Shown one piece after another: positions 53,290-64,000 of a DNA stretch of 64,000 nt (positions are counted from its first letter, which is position 1; every line of letters begins with the position of its first letter). This DNA is from Topomyia yanbarensis. Lineage: Eukaryota > Arthropoda > Insecta > Diptera > Culicidae. The notes under the pieces were generated by a model that did no database searches, was not told where the DNA came from, and saw only the letters and a list, made by a program, of their open reading frames with translations. The position numbers and the translations under genes are program-made. Where the stretch lies: positions 82,582,370-82,646,369 of the forward strand of contig NC_080671.1 of assembly GCF_030247195.1 (NCBI RefSeq), written 5' to 3'.

Positions 53290-55661
53290 TTAACTGAGTC
53301 CATTACCATCATGAATCAATGAATTTGTGTTTGGTGAAACCGACAATACATGTATAGCAAAAACACATTTTATTGAATCAACCGTTAAAGTGAATCAGAT
53401 TATCACTATCTCTATTAATTCTTATACAAGTGTTGCAAACAATTCTGAGGAAAATCTTCAATACGACATAAGTAACAATAAGAAATTCTCTTTATTGATT
53501 TTCTCCTTGTTGTATTCGACATATTGCTACAGTAAAACAACTGCGGAGAGGAATTCAGAGTTTTATGACAATGTTTTATCCGAAATTTTATAAATCTATC
53601 TATGGAGGAAAATATGGAGAATGAAGCCCAATAGGTGTGCGCAACCATGCAAAATCCCTCGATTATTTGTGGCGGACAACCCCATCAGCGTTCGACTCCA
53701 ACAAAAACAACATTTAGCACCACTCTGACGCTGACTGATGCCGACCGGTAACGTGTAAACGAACGGCCTTGCCGTGCGCGCGAGCACGGGTTATGTATAG
53801 CTTTCACGATCCATAAAAAAGTCGGACTTGTTGACCGGCACACGTCCGTCTGCCGACCTGCTGGCTACCGCTGTGGCCGATATCTGCATGTTCTTCAAGC
53901 GACAGCCGGCCCCACGATGGACTGATAGTGTATGTATAAACGATGCCCGGTGAAACTGCAATGCCACTGCCGCCGCCGCCACGTGAAATGGTCTATTTAC
54001 ATATTTTCATTTTCTTTCGTCTTCTGTCCCACCGACCCAGAGTCAGCCGGTGGTTATTGGAAGAAATTGGGATGGCTAGAGTATCTACACTTGAGCCTCT
54101 AGTGACCGAGTGCGGCTGGAGAGACTCTCGCCACCGACCGGCCGTTCGATGAAGGTGATCAAACTGAACCGGTATTTAGCCGCCCGCCACTGCTGACCGG
54201 GAGAAGTTCCTCCATCGACGATCGCCACCGCACCCACCGTGCCGGTAACGCGACGCGACGCTGCGCTGCCCGAAGGGTTATGTAAGACCCGTCGACAACG
54301 AGCGGGACACGGTCGGTCGTTCGGCGGGGGCCACTGTTTTTACGAGGTTCGATTTTCGAGTCGAGCTGCCCACCGGAATGATTAATGTTTGCCTGATCGA
54401 GCTGGAGATTTTGGGGAGTAGCTTGTTCGTCGGAAAATTAGTTCGACTAATGTCGCGATTAGCCATGTACAGATTGAAATTATTTCATCCCTCTCGGCAA
54501 TTCAATCGGATACTGGAGTAGGTTCATGAGTCTAGACACCTTAGCCATTCCGAATTGGCGACAGCATGTGAAAGGTTACGAAACTCAACAACTGTTCAAT
54601 CAGTTGACTTACTTTTCAGCGATAGGAATCAATTAGTGAATGACACTCAAAACTGTAACCAACTAAAATCGATGGCTGTTGAAAGCCACTGTTGCGGTAA
54701 AAGTCGATAACAACTCGTTTCCCACCCCATTGCAGTGGACTAAGTTTGCACTTTCCTTTAACCTAATGAGGGAATCTCACACTTCGCCTACACTCCTGCA
54801 AACTGCTTCGAGAAGCTAAGCAAAACGTCATAAATTAGAAACACTATTGCGTAACCTTTGGCGGTATCGATTTGGCTAATAGAGCCATCTCTCGTTCAAC
54901 ACCTGCCCCCTGAAGCAGCAGCAGCAGCAGCAGGTCGATCAATGGTAGCTAGTGGTTTGGTTGCTGTTTGAAATTTGCACAAAAAATAGCGAAAATTTAT
55001 GGTCGACTATTATTAAACTACACGGCGCCAGTGGCTTACCGCCCTGGGGACTGTCGAATACGAATATATGTACACATATAGATTGGGTTGTTTGGTGCCT
55101 TGACTTTTTGCGAAGCCATATTGAGGATCGGGTTGCAGAGATACCCGATGCTTCTGTAGAGTCGCCTTGGGAAGAGTTTTGTCCTGCAAATTGCGGTTGG
55201 TTAGTTCGAAATTGCTTTACCCGTTAAGAGTTACTTTCTAAGAAATCATATAGATAGGACTAGCTACTGACTGATATTTTTGGTTCATCTGTTGGGTTTG
55301 TTGGTAAATTGAGGATATTCGGTGATGTGCATTGTCAAATGGTCGGTGTCAAGTCAGACTGGGCTAAGTCGCAAAATCTATTAATTAAATAATGATAGCA
55401 CTTGATGAAGAATTTCTTCAGCTACATTACACTTTTATCATATATTTGAAATATGTTACAATAAGCTAGAACTACGGCAAAGGATCATTTCAAATTATAG
55501 CGTAAATGATGCGGCGATTTAAACTTCAAACGCGTTTTTCTCGTAATTAATTCAATATCACTTAGTCCGGTCTGACTTAACACCGACCAAATGTTGTGAT
55601 TATTATCAATAAAAATTAAACTCATAAATTGCGAATTTCTGTGCTTCTATGAGCCATACCA
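53290..55661. other. Intronic DNA with a GC-rich block and an (AGC)n tract
   Basis: Positions about 53600-54330 are GC-rich, with CG-rich words and many overlapping frames on both strands but no protein motif. It could be regulatory or an unrecognised non-coding exon. An (AGC)n repeat occupies about 54914-54934. The + frame 54952-55227 has no known motif. Confidence 0.4.
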
Positions 55662-55665
55662 CTAT

Positions 55666-56906
55666 CCCTAGAACGTTGCACTGGGGTAAAAAATGTACCC
55701 CACGCCTTCTTTGGAGCCATGTAAAGACGAGAATTCGGCATTTCCCGACCTGGGACCCTAACCAAAATTCAATTTAGAGTTCCTAGTAAGAGCACAGACT
55801 AACAGACATAATACTCAAAAACAAAACTTCGTCCGCTTTAACGGCCATTTCAAATATATTTGTAGTTGGGACTATGGCCACATTTGAAATTATGGCGCCA
55901 CTGACATATGAACAAACATATTGGGGATAGACCACTAGTGAAAAATTGTTCCCAAACCTGAGGGGGTAACCCACCAGTAAATGAGTGTTAGGGACCGTGA
56001 ATAAAAGGAGCTAGTGTTCTGGGAAAATTGTCGGATCTATATTTTTGAGGGAATCTCCTCATAGTGTTATGTCTGTTAGTCTGTGGTAAGAGTAGGAAGA
56101 GGTGGTATAGCCAGTTTGCTTATAGCCTTCGTAGAAGCAGGTGACAAAGTTGGCGTGGGGTACATTTGTACCCCAGTGCACAGTTGCCGTTAGTGTTTCG
56201 GCAGTTTTCGTGCTGTCAGTGGAAATGTGATTAGTGATAATACCAGTTTAAATACTGGTTGCTTTACTACGTAAGTTACAATTAGCATTATATAATCGTT
56301 GTTATCGGAACAAAAAATCGTTTTCATTTTTGCTGTTTTTTATTGTTGTATTGTTTATTTTTTATAGTTTTTCAAAGCAATGGCTCGCAAGTATAATTTG
56401 CGCACAATTACTGCTGTAACAGTAACGTTGCTTGTTACCACTGTATTACTGGTCAGAAATATTTTTTTCATTTCAATTTCACCCCATTTCGTGGTATTTT
56501 CCAAAACCCGATTTTTAAACTTTCACTCTTCCAAATAATTGCACTTTTTTTAAAAATATCGAAATTCCATTTTATTACGTTTTTAGACCATTCTTTCAAC
56601 TTTTAGAATCATTTGATTTTTTTCAAATCGGTTGAGTCGCAAAGTTGTAGTAATGTTTATGAAAAAAGTCAAAACCGCGATTTATTCAGTTTTATTTTGT
56701 TCAAACCAATTTTTGTATGATTGATTCGATAAATTCCGTATTTTCACTTACACTGCTGTTTTCGCAATTAAAAAACAAAGAAAATGATGTATTATACATT
56801 TCTTTGCTTGCAATTTTGCCTGCGAAAATTGCGATCAATGCGTGGGGTATATTTTTACCCCAGCGCAACGTTCTAAGGTGGAAAACGCAAGTGCAACGTT
56901 CTAGGG
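55666..56906. mobile_element. Inverted-repeat element with CCCTAGAA ends
   Basis: Both ends read CCCTAGAACGTTGCACT (left 55666; right inverted from 56906) and both are followed by CTGGGGTA..TACCCCACGC blocks, repeated internally near 56150-56185. The tetranucleotide CTAT flanks both sides (55662-55665 and 56907-56910). The CCCTAGAA ends resemble piggyBac termini, but the duplication is CTAT rather than TTAA. No transposase is visible. A 293-bp MITE is nested inside. Confidence 0.65.
55793..56085. mobile_element. MITE nested in the CCCTAGAA element
   Basis: The ends CACAGACTAACAGACATAA (left) and the same sequence inverted (right) are flanked by GTAAGAG on both sides (55786-55792 and 56086-56092). 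The 293-bp interior has no coding content. Confidence 0.8.
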
Positions 56907-56910
56907 CTAT

Positions 56911-57062
56911 TGATGAATATTATCTTAAAATATCGCAAATACCCTATATAGCTGAATATTTAAAAAAATATTCATCAACAATCGTATGGCTCATACACGC
57001 AAAGAAATCCGCACTACAAATTATGAGATTGAATTAGACATGAGATCTGTCCGAATAGCAGG
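56911..57062. other. Short spacer
   Basis: AT-rich; nothing recognised. Confidence 0.5.
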
Positions 57063-58023
57063 TACAGAACACTACCCTAGGATTGTCGCTATTGTTCCCA
57101 TTGTTTTCGTTTCGAAGCATGTTTGTTTTGTTTTCGGTATATATCTGTCAAGGTATTGCACGTCTTTCTGGCAAGAAGTCTTTGGTCCATATTCTTGGTA
57201 CGTGCAGAAAAATTTGGCTTGTTTGCAGCAACAAACTGTTCAATTGAGGTTCAAATTGGTATTTATACGTTCAAGACATGCACAAAAGTTACAGTAGAAA
57301 AACGAGAGGCTGACAGAAAAATGATGTGAAATTTGCTATGAATAAAATTTCTACGTGGCCTACTATTATAATTTTGATTCACGGCACAGCAATTTCAATA
57401 GTTTTGACGTGATGTTTATGTTTGACAGATAATTTTCATGTGCTGCTACAAATTGCAAATCAATAGATTCAATATAGCGATTTTTCTCGGTGTAAATTTT
57501 CAACTGTTATTGTTATGCAATGAAAGAGTTTGTATCTGGGATACCAGGTATATTTTTCAAATGTCTTCACATTTCATAAAAAACGTCTTCATTTGACTTC
57601 AACGGCCAGGATTCTGAATCGGTTATTGATTTTGAGCTAGAATTCTGCAACAAATCAGTCAGACATCCGAAAAAAATTGTCTTCAAAATGAAAAACACGT
57701 CTTCACAACATTTCAAATGTCTTCAAAACGAAGACAAATCTGCAAATCGGGCATCTCTCGTTTATATACGCCACACAAAGAAAAATCAAAATTCAATACA
57801 CGTTTAGACAGTTTGTGCATTCTAATTAATGAAAATACACCAGCCAAGAATGTCATTGTTTTGCTGGTTATAAGACACAAAAATGATTAGTCGCTATGAA
57901 ACGACGAAAGAGGATTTTTTTTTGCTTTTTTCTATTTGGCCCTTATGACAGGTATATACCGGAATCAAAACAATGATGTTCCTACCATTGATACCAGCGA
58001 CAATCCTAATCTTGTGTTCTGTA
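57063..58023. mobile_element. Imperfect inverted-repeat element
   Basis: The left arm ACAGAACACTACCCTAGGAT then TGTCGCT pairs with the inverted right arm ACAGAACACAAGATTAGGAT then TGTCGCT. Further matches (CATTGTTTT, GGTATATA[TC]CTGTCA) continue inward for about 100 bp. A smaller inverted-repeat element with GTCTTCA motifs sits inside at about 57537-57757. Confidence 0.6.
57537..57757. repeat. GTCTTCA-rich nested inverted repeat
   Basis: The sequence ATACCAGGTATATTT..CAAATGTCTTCACATTTC on the left is mirrored by an inverted right arm near 57757-57690. TGTCTTCA or its complement appears several times within 200 bp. Likely a small MITE. Confidence 0.45.
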
Positions 58024-58178
58024 TCTACTGTAATTGTTGGTGTCTTCACGAACAATTTGGTGCCAATGCGTTTATTCGTATTAGACTGGTAAAATAATCG
58101 TGCTATAATGCCCAAATAGGATAAAAATCCAATATAAACAAAATATTCAAAATAAACTAAATATTACACCCAGATTAA
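58024..58178. other. Spacer ending in TTAA
   Basis: AT-rich. TTAA at 58175-58178 is the left target of the next element. Confidence 0.5.
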
Positions 58179-58273
58179 GGGGGTGTCTGGTGTACTGGGT
58201 AAAATATCAACTTTTTAAAGTCACGTAAATAAAAATAAACAAAAAAAACGACTTTTGTTTTATTCGTTTTATT

Positions 58274-58875
58274 CTGGATTCGGCGGAAAATCAAAGCAAT
58301 ATTTGAGAAGTTTTTGTGGAAAAATTAAAAGACATACAAACTTCTGCTATTGATCTCTTATTCGTTATTTATCGATAACTTTTTTCTTCCAAATTCAACA
58401 TGGCGGCTTCAAAATAGCGTTTTTCACGAAACCATGTTTTTCTTGTTCTATTGATCTGATTTTCTTTATCCAAAAGTATGTTTGGAAGTATACTTTTTTC
58501 TATAACTAATACCTAACATTGGCATGAAGAATTATTTATTTATAATTTTTAAAGAAGAAAAAATAGTAAAAAAGGACACAAAATTAGTTTTTTTAACGTT
58601 TATACAATTGTTTTTTTTCATCTAAATGTTTTGATGTTAGATATGAGTCATAGGAAATTTTATCTATTTCTCATTTCGGTTAACTATGAGAGGCCCTGCC
58701 TTTGTCGAAGTAGGACGATGCTTCGTGAGCAGAAGCCAACGACATCGGCCATTTTGAAGCCGCTATTTTGAATTTTCGAGAAAACAAATCATTTTCTAAT
58801 TATCGATAAATAACTAATAAAAGATTTTTTCCGCAAAAAATTCTCAGATATTGATTGATTTTCCGCCGAATCCAG
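58274..58875. repeat. Inverted-repeat pair inside the TTAA element
   Basis: Arms begin CTGGATTCGGCGGAAAATCA on both sides. Further matches inward include TTATTTATCGATAA and GGCGGCTTCAAAATAGC. Arms of about 170 bp could be subterminal repeats of the outer element or a separate MITE. Confidence 0.65.
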
Positions 58876-58915
58876 GAGAAGGTCTCCTTAATTGTTAGAG
58901 TTTAACCTCTTGAAG

Positions 58916-59090
58916 AGGGAACGGACATAGCATAGTCGGTAAATCGATTGACTTGTACGCAGCTCACCTGGGTTCGATTCCCAACCCCGCACATGGGGTT
59001 AGAGATTTTTCTAACCCGAAAAGACCCGAGAATGACCATAAGTTTAAAACTATAAGGTCTTTAATCAAAAAACAAAACAAAAAAAAAACC
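58916..59090 (+). mobile_element. tRNA-derived SINE, nearly complete
   Basis: The tRNA-like head has A-box-like TAGTCGGTAAATCGATT and B-box GGTTCGATTCC. A body then starts ACATGGGGTTAGAGATTTTT and a poly(A)-like tail (AAAACAAAACAAAAAAAAAA) ends near 59090. Same family as 1896-2073. Confidence 0.8.
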
Positions 59091-59609
59091 TCTAGAATAG
59101 TCTCCCGCAATCTCGGTGGTCACGCTGAATTTCTTTCGTTTTAAACAGTCATGCATTCCACACTGGTATTTGCTGTAACATTCGCAGATTTCAATCTATC
59201 GGCAACTTTAATAGCGTTTTTCTCGAAACCGCATTTTTTAAATTGATGGACACGATAACTCCAAAAGTATTCTACGGATTGGCTTCATATTTTTTTTATA
59301 AGAATGCTTAATATGTGTATCTAGTAGATGAACCACAGAAATCTGAATAAAAATGTTATTCTTCCTATTATTTTAAAGAATAGTAAGCAAATTTTATATT
59401 AAAATTATTATATTATAATTAGATTTTTTGATTTTTATGGCATTTTCCGAAATTCAATTTTTTTTTTCTATTTTTTGGTTTTGGTTTTGTTTTGTCCAGG
59501 AACTAAAAGTCTAAGCTTTATAAATCTTACTAAATTTCTTGTTTCAGAGTTATAATGTCCGCCGTGGTTCTCCTCTAAGTGAAAATGGTCGGACATCTAC
59601 TCTTAGATC

Positions 59610-59846
59610 CAGTGGCGGATCCAGGGGGAGGGTCCTGGGGGTCCGGACCTCCTCCGAAATTTTTTTACTAGTTGAGAAATTTTAAATTAGTTTAAATTTT
59701 ATATTATTTTCAAACCCAAAATCATTACAAACTAAATTTGGCCAACAAACCTGATATTCATTAAATGAGCTTATTACGTATTACAAAGTTCATTTCAAAA
59801 TCGAAATTTCGAACCCCTTCCGAAATTTTTTCTGGATCCGCCCCTG
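59610..59846. mobile_element. hAT-type MITE with 8-bp TSD
   Basis: 237 bp. The ends CAGTGGCGGATCCAG and inverted CAGGGGCGGATCCAG are flanked by a perfect CTTAGATC on each side (59602-59609 and 59847-59854). Non-coding. Confidence 0.9.
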
Positions 59847-60343
59847 CTTAGATCGCTTGTATGTGTAGCTCTGTGTGACTGAAAAATACTTTTTTCAGTA
59901 TACAATAAATGTACAAATAAATCTTTACATTACACAAGAGGTCCATTGTTACCCTGCTTTTGAAAATGGTAAAACGAAATTACTTTACACCAGACGCTCC
60001 CCTTAAGAGGTTACATACATATTTACGAAAAAAGAAATCAAGAATTTGAATTTACGTAAAGACATAAAGCAGTGATTTTATCACACCAAAGTTAAAGTAC
60101 ATTTTTCAGTGAAAAAAACAAGCATTTTTTTATAGAAATATATTGCTAATTAGCGGATTAATGGTCTTTTCCCAGAAACATTGCGGTGATCACGATTGAA
60201 GACAAACAGATCAGCTACAAACCTAAAACTCATAAAATTCCATTAGTATAGGAGTAATCCTCGTACCTTAATGATTAGTTGAATACATAATATTTTTTTC
60301 CTGCATTCGGGAAAGCTTTCCAAAGCTACAAATTGATGTTTTA

Positions 60344-61640
60344 AAGGGCGAACACAAAATTATTGCGACACCGAATATGTCATGCCAATTTTCTTATAAT
60401 GTTTAAAATCAAACCAAAATTTTAGGATAGTTTTATACATATATTTACTTCAAAAATCAAAAGAAAAGTTAATCGATGGAGCCTTGAGTGTAAAATTGAA
60501 CGCATTTTCGCTTGATGCCCTCCATCAAAGTCTTTACAGTGTCATCCGGTACCAGTTTCTCAGTTTTTTTCCATTTTCTTAACATGTCCTTCTCGTCTTT
60601 GACTGTCTTCTTGCTCTTCCGAAGTTCCCGCTTCATCATTGCCCAGTACTGCTCCACCGGGCGCAGCTCCGGACAGTTTGGCGGATTCATGTCCTTTGGA
60701 ACAAAATGGGCAGAATTGGCCTCATACCACTCCAGGACACTTTTAGAATAGTGGCATTATGCCAAATCTGGCCAAAATAGCGGAGCTTCGTCGTGCTGCT
60801 GCAAGAACGGCAAAAGGCGCTTCTCGAGGCACTCAGATATGTAGATTTCGCCATTTACTGTGCCCTTTGTCACGAAAGGCTCACTCCTCCGTTCGCAAGA
60901 GCAGATCGCCTGCCAAATGAGATATTTGGAGACGAACTTCGACATTTTCTTCTTCATAAATTTGTCGTCCACATAGAACTTGCTGTTGCCGGTGAAAAAC
61001 TCCAACCCCGGAATTTGCTTAAAATCGGCTTTTATATACGTTTCGTCGTCCATCACACAGCAGCCATATTTTGTCAGCATCTTCTCGTAGAGCTTCCGTG
61101 CCCGAGCTTTAGCCGTCGATTGTTGCTGCTCATCGCGGTTTGGGAAGTTCTGTACCTTGTATGTATGTAGTCCAGATCTCTTCTTTGCATTCTGGACGTA
61201 GCTTTACGACATGCCGTTCTTTTGAGCCAAATCACGGCTTGAGACGTTGGGGATTTGCCTTAATCATTCGCTTCACCGTTCCCTCCGTCTTTTTCTTCTC
61301 CTGTCCCGGTTTTCTTCCAGCTTCTTTGCCGTGGTCCAACGCCAACCGCTACTGGGACCGCTTCAACACTCTGGAGACGGTTGAATGGTGAATGTTCAAC
61401 ATTTTTCCCAACTGCAGGTGCGACAGGTCAGGAAATTCCAGGTGTTTGGAAAGAATTTGTTCGCTTGACTCGCGTTGGTTCTCCTCCATTTTCGTTGAAT
61501 CGAAAAACACGACTTCGAGTTTGACAGCATGTAAACAATACACATCAATGAGAAAGTGTGTAAAATTTGGTTGATTTTTACCCAATGGTAAAAAAATTAT
61601 ACCCTGTTGAATGTGTCGCAATAATTTCGTGTTCGCCCTT
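60344..61640 (-). mobile_element. ITmD37E mariner transposon
   Basis: 1,297 bp with terminal inverted repeats AAGGGCGAACACAAAATTAT and AAGGGCGAACACGAAATTAT, continuing TGCGACA. The TA dinucleotide flanks each side (60342-60343 and 61641-61642). The size, TA target and DD37E transposase remnant identify the mosquito ITmD37E group. The ends are nearly perfect, whereas the gene is broken. Confidence 0.88.
60469..61489 (-). pseudogene. ITmD37E transposase, frameshifted
   Basis: The likely start is the ATG at 61489 (MEENQRESSEQIL), followed by a helix-turn-helix (LQLGKMLNIHHSTVSRVLKR). The frame breaks near 61349. The catalytic domain is visible at 61080-60757 with the first Asp in CVMDDETYIKADF and the second in PLFWPDLA. 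An in-frame TAA then interrupts at about 60757-60755. From 60690 to 60469 the third residue lies in LRPVEQYWA. Counting through the stop, 37 residues separate the second Asp from that Glu, which is the DD37E signature. All three catalytic residues persist, but at least two frame breaks make it non-functional. The C-terminus ends YTQGSID. Confidence 0.85.
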
Positions 61641-61642
61641 TA

Positions 61643-63937
61643 AAATCCAAAATTGTCCAATCTGAATTGGGCATTTTAAAGTACAATCAAAAGAATAAAA
61701 TTTTCAATTCTTCCCAAAAAAAAAATCTTTTCTGGCAGGCGATTTATAGGTGTGGTAAAACTGGAATTAAATTGTCACAACTAGTGCAGCAGAACAATAT
61801 GCATTCCTATTACGAGTATAATTCGAGTATTTTTTTTAATTTTGCTTGAATTAAAACAAGTACATGTTTGAATTATCGCCATCAAAAATCGAGAAAAACG
61901 AATTTTGTGACTTATAAACCAGAATTCGAATTGGGGGTGGAGATTGCGTAGTTGGTAAATCGATTGCCTGCAAATAAAAAATATCAAATTTTTGAATGGT
62001 AACTTCTTCTTAAGACGAATTTCGCACCAACTCGAACAAATTTTGGCAGCACCCTCTCATATTTTAATGAAACTTTCGGTACATGAGAACTTTGTCACAA
62101 AAAACCACTTTGCATACTTTGTTTTTCCAAAAATGATCTAGACTGTCTTTTGAAAAGGGTAAAACTTTTTTTACCATTTTTTTCAAATAGCTATAGTCTA
62201 AAAATACAAAAATCCTACAAAAAATGATGTAGGAGTGATTTTCACAAAGTTAGTCAAATGTTTGAATAAAAATGTTGAAAAACAAAATTGATATTTTAAA
62301 GGCACTCCAAATCAAATAATAGCTGTAAAATAAAAACTGACGATGATAGTATTTTGAAATATTCAACAAAGGCACTCAAAAATGATTACTTTGCAATGTT
62401 CATGAGCGTTTTATGCTCCTCTTTTATTGTTCAGAAGAAATTATTTTTTTTGAACAAATTAGAAAACCGCCCTAGTTTTCTTCGCATCAAAATGTAGTGC
62501 ATCCCTCTATCAACTAACCAAACATACTTAAAAACATTAATACTCAGGTAAATGCCAAATACCCGTCAATTCCTGCACAACGATTCGATACTTATCAACT
62601 CAAGCTTAACCAACTTGTCCAGTGCCTATTACCCAATAAATCATTTCTCAGAATTACTTATTTACATGTCATGTTCCAATCTGTTCAACTCCTTGCCGTA
62701 CTTATTGCTACTTTTCGTAATACGGCAGCGATTACCGCGCCAAGTGCGCGGCTTTAGTTAGATAAAGTTGAATGTCATCGTTTCACCACCCCTTCGCATC
62801 TATTAATGCAAAGCTTCCCCAGCTTTATTGGGTAACTTTGTGTCCTGCTAAGCCCGGGTAAGCCGCTTGATTCTCGAAGCAAAAATAATAATTTTCTCAT
62901 AGGTACCGAATAGTAATGACATTCTGTCATTTGTTGGTAGAAAAAAGCTTGTTCGAAGACCCGAGTACTTACTGCTGTAAGCGTTGACCGATAGAAGTTC
63001 GGCTTGCGGTTTCTCGTCCGTATAAATCAGTCGGATGGTGGCTTCCTCCTTTGATGGCTTTTACATGAAAATCGATGTTATTAGGATTTTTCATATTGCT
63101 GTCGCTTTGGTTGCATCGTGCTGCGATCTGGAGGCATTAGTGTAAACACTTCAAACAAAGGAATCAAGCATTAGTGATGACAAGGACTTCTTTTTGGATT
63201 TTACCAAAATCATCTGATTGGAAAAAATTGAATCAGAAAGTGTCTGTGAGTAGCATGTGTAGAAGCCTTGTACCAATCTGAATTAACCTGAACCGTTTGT
63301 ACAGATTTCAACAGATAAGGTGGCGAATCTAATGCGGATTGAACTAAGCAGTCTGATTTTGGGATGAAAGATCTTTGTACTTGTGAGTTTAGTTTGAGTA
63401 AATGAACAACTTGAACGCCACCCGCCTACAATAGCACCGCAGTTCACGCATGACTCCCTTAATTTTCGTTTTTGTATTTACCCAAGTGTACCCGCAATAT
63501 TAAGTAACAGAGAGTACAGCGAAATGAGTGCGGGAGAAAATTAACTGCCAACGATCTCTGCCCACTTTGATTGACTTGCATTCGCCGAAACCAAGCGGCC
63601 CAAAATGTAACACAATGTTAATAATTATCATTAAAGGCTGTTGAACACTTTAGTATCCTGCGGCTGGTAACCTGGTCCCGGTCTGGTTTGTGTGTTGTAC
63701 AGATTATGTTTTTCATTTTCCGTAATCGAGATCTTGTGTGTGTGGTGTGCTCAGATTGCGGTTTCTTGCAGCTCAACAATAAAATTCGGTAATTTCGATT
63801 GCCCATCAAGTGGAATGTTGTTCGCATTTTTTTTTCTGGTATTGCTTACCATCGGAGAAAATTGCCCACGAAGCACTCTAGAAACGATGTTGCCTGTGGT
63901 TAGTTACGTATTGGGACTAGTTTTTTTTTGCGTTTTT
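61643..63937. other. Non-coding DNA to the window end
   Basis: AT-rich intronic or intergenic sequence. The only recognisable item is a SINE head scrap at 61931-61972. Longer frames (62552-62761, 63692-63991) lack motifs; the second is hydrophobic but runs through a CT repeat and T-runs. Confidence 0.4.
61931..61972 (+). mobile_element. SINE 5' fragment
   Basis: GGGGGTGGAGATTGCGTAGT then TGGTAAATCGATTGCC matches the tRNA-like head of the SINE at 58916-59090 up to the middle of the tRNA region, then stops. Confidence 0.6.
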
Positions 63938-63939
63938 TG

Positions 63940-63954
63940 TCTCTCTCTCTCTCT
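63940..63954. repeat. (CT)n microsatellite
   Basis: Seven CT repeats followed by further CTCTCTC near 63963. Confidence 0.85.
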
Positions 63955-64000
63955 GATTCTATCTCTCTCGACACCGACAGTTGTTGAATGACATATTAAT

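Larger units (their letters stand above)
58179..60002. mobile_element. TTAA-flanked element with nested insertions
   Basis: The left end GGGGGTGTCTGGTGTA and the inverted right end GGGGAGCGTCTGGTGTA are bounded by TTAA (58175-58178 and 60003-60006). This TTAA target is typical of piggyBac-like elements. Inside are an inverted-repeat element (58274-58875), a SINE (58916-59090) and an 8-bp-TSD hAT MITE (59610-59846). No transposase remains. Confidence 0.65.

Overview
The window looks like a stretch of a culicine mosquito genome (Aedes-like; I cannot fix the species from sequence alone). The case rests on very AT-rich DNA packed with insect transposons of kinds known from mosquitoes: an ITmD37E mariner, LOA/Lian-type and R1-type LINEs, a Jockey-type LINE gag, tRNA-derived SINEs and many TA-, TAA-, TTAA- or 8-bp-flanked inverted-repeat elements. 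Host exons are few and separated by large introns. There is no sign of bacterial genes, operons or CRISPR arrays.

Host gene. Only one host gene is well supported, on the + strand. Its first coding exon (20037-20961) encodes a signal peptide and a long Ala/Gly/Gln/Thr-rich region. Exon 3 (21102-21358) and exon 4 (52328-52492) encode two CLIP-like cysteine modules. Phases agree across all three exons. The product looks like a secreted CLIP-domain serine protease or protease homologue; the protease domain would lie downstream of the window. The intron between 21358 and 52328 is about 31 kb, nearly all of it transposons.

Region by region. 1-19.8 kb: upstream DNA with SINEs, a CR1-type LINE fragment, an 8-bp-TSD hAT-like element holding another inverted-repeat element, a TA-flanked element holding a TAA-flanked MITE, a Jockey-type gag relic and a TTAA-flanked piggyBac-like element. 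19.8-21.4 kb: candidate promoter and exons. 21.6-32.4 kb: inverted-repeat elements, then a three-level nest: a decayed R1 LINE (R1-B) was split by a giant foldback element, whose left arm was then split by a second R1 LINE (R1-A). 32.4-36.3 kb: a LOA LINE between two 479-bp direct repeats. 36-43.9 kb: LINE debris and a mariner. 44-50.4 kb: a complete, apparently recent Ty3/gypsy LTR retrotransposon with identical LTRs and a 5-bp TSD. 50.8-64 kb: MITEs, exon 4 and more nested inverted-repeat elements, ending with an ITmD37E mariner at 60.3-61.6 kb.

The most interesting observation is in the gypsy element. Its gag and pol ORFs are in the same frame, separated by an AT-rich 90-nt segment with a canonical splice donor and acceptor. 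That segment contains exactly two in-frame stops, so splicing would join gag to pol in phase, whereas the unspliced RNA gives gag only. The same element has a leader carrying about 18 copies of a short dyad-like motif, some within an 84-bp tandem repeat. This resembles in design the protein-binding repeat clusters known in other retrotransposon leaders.
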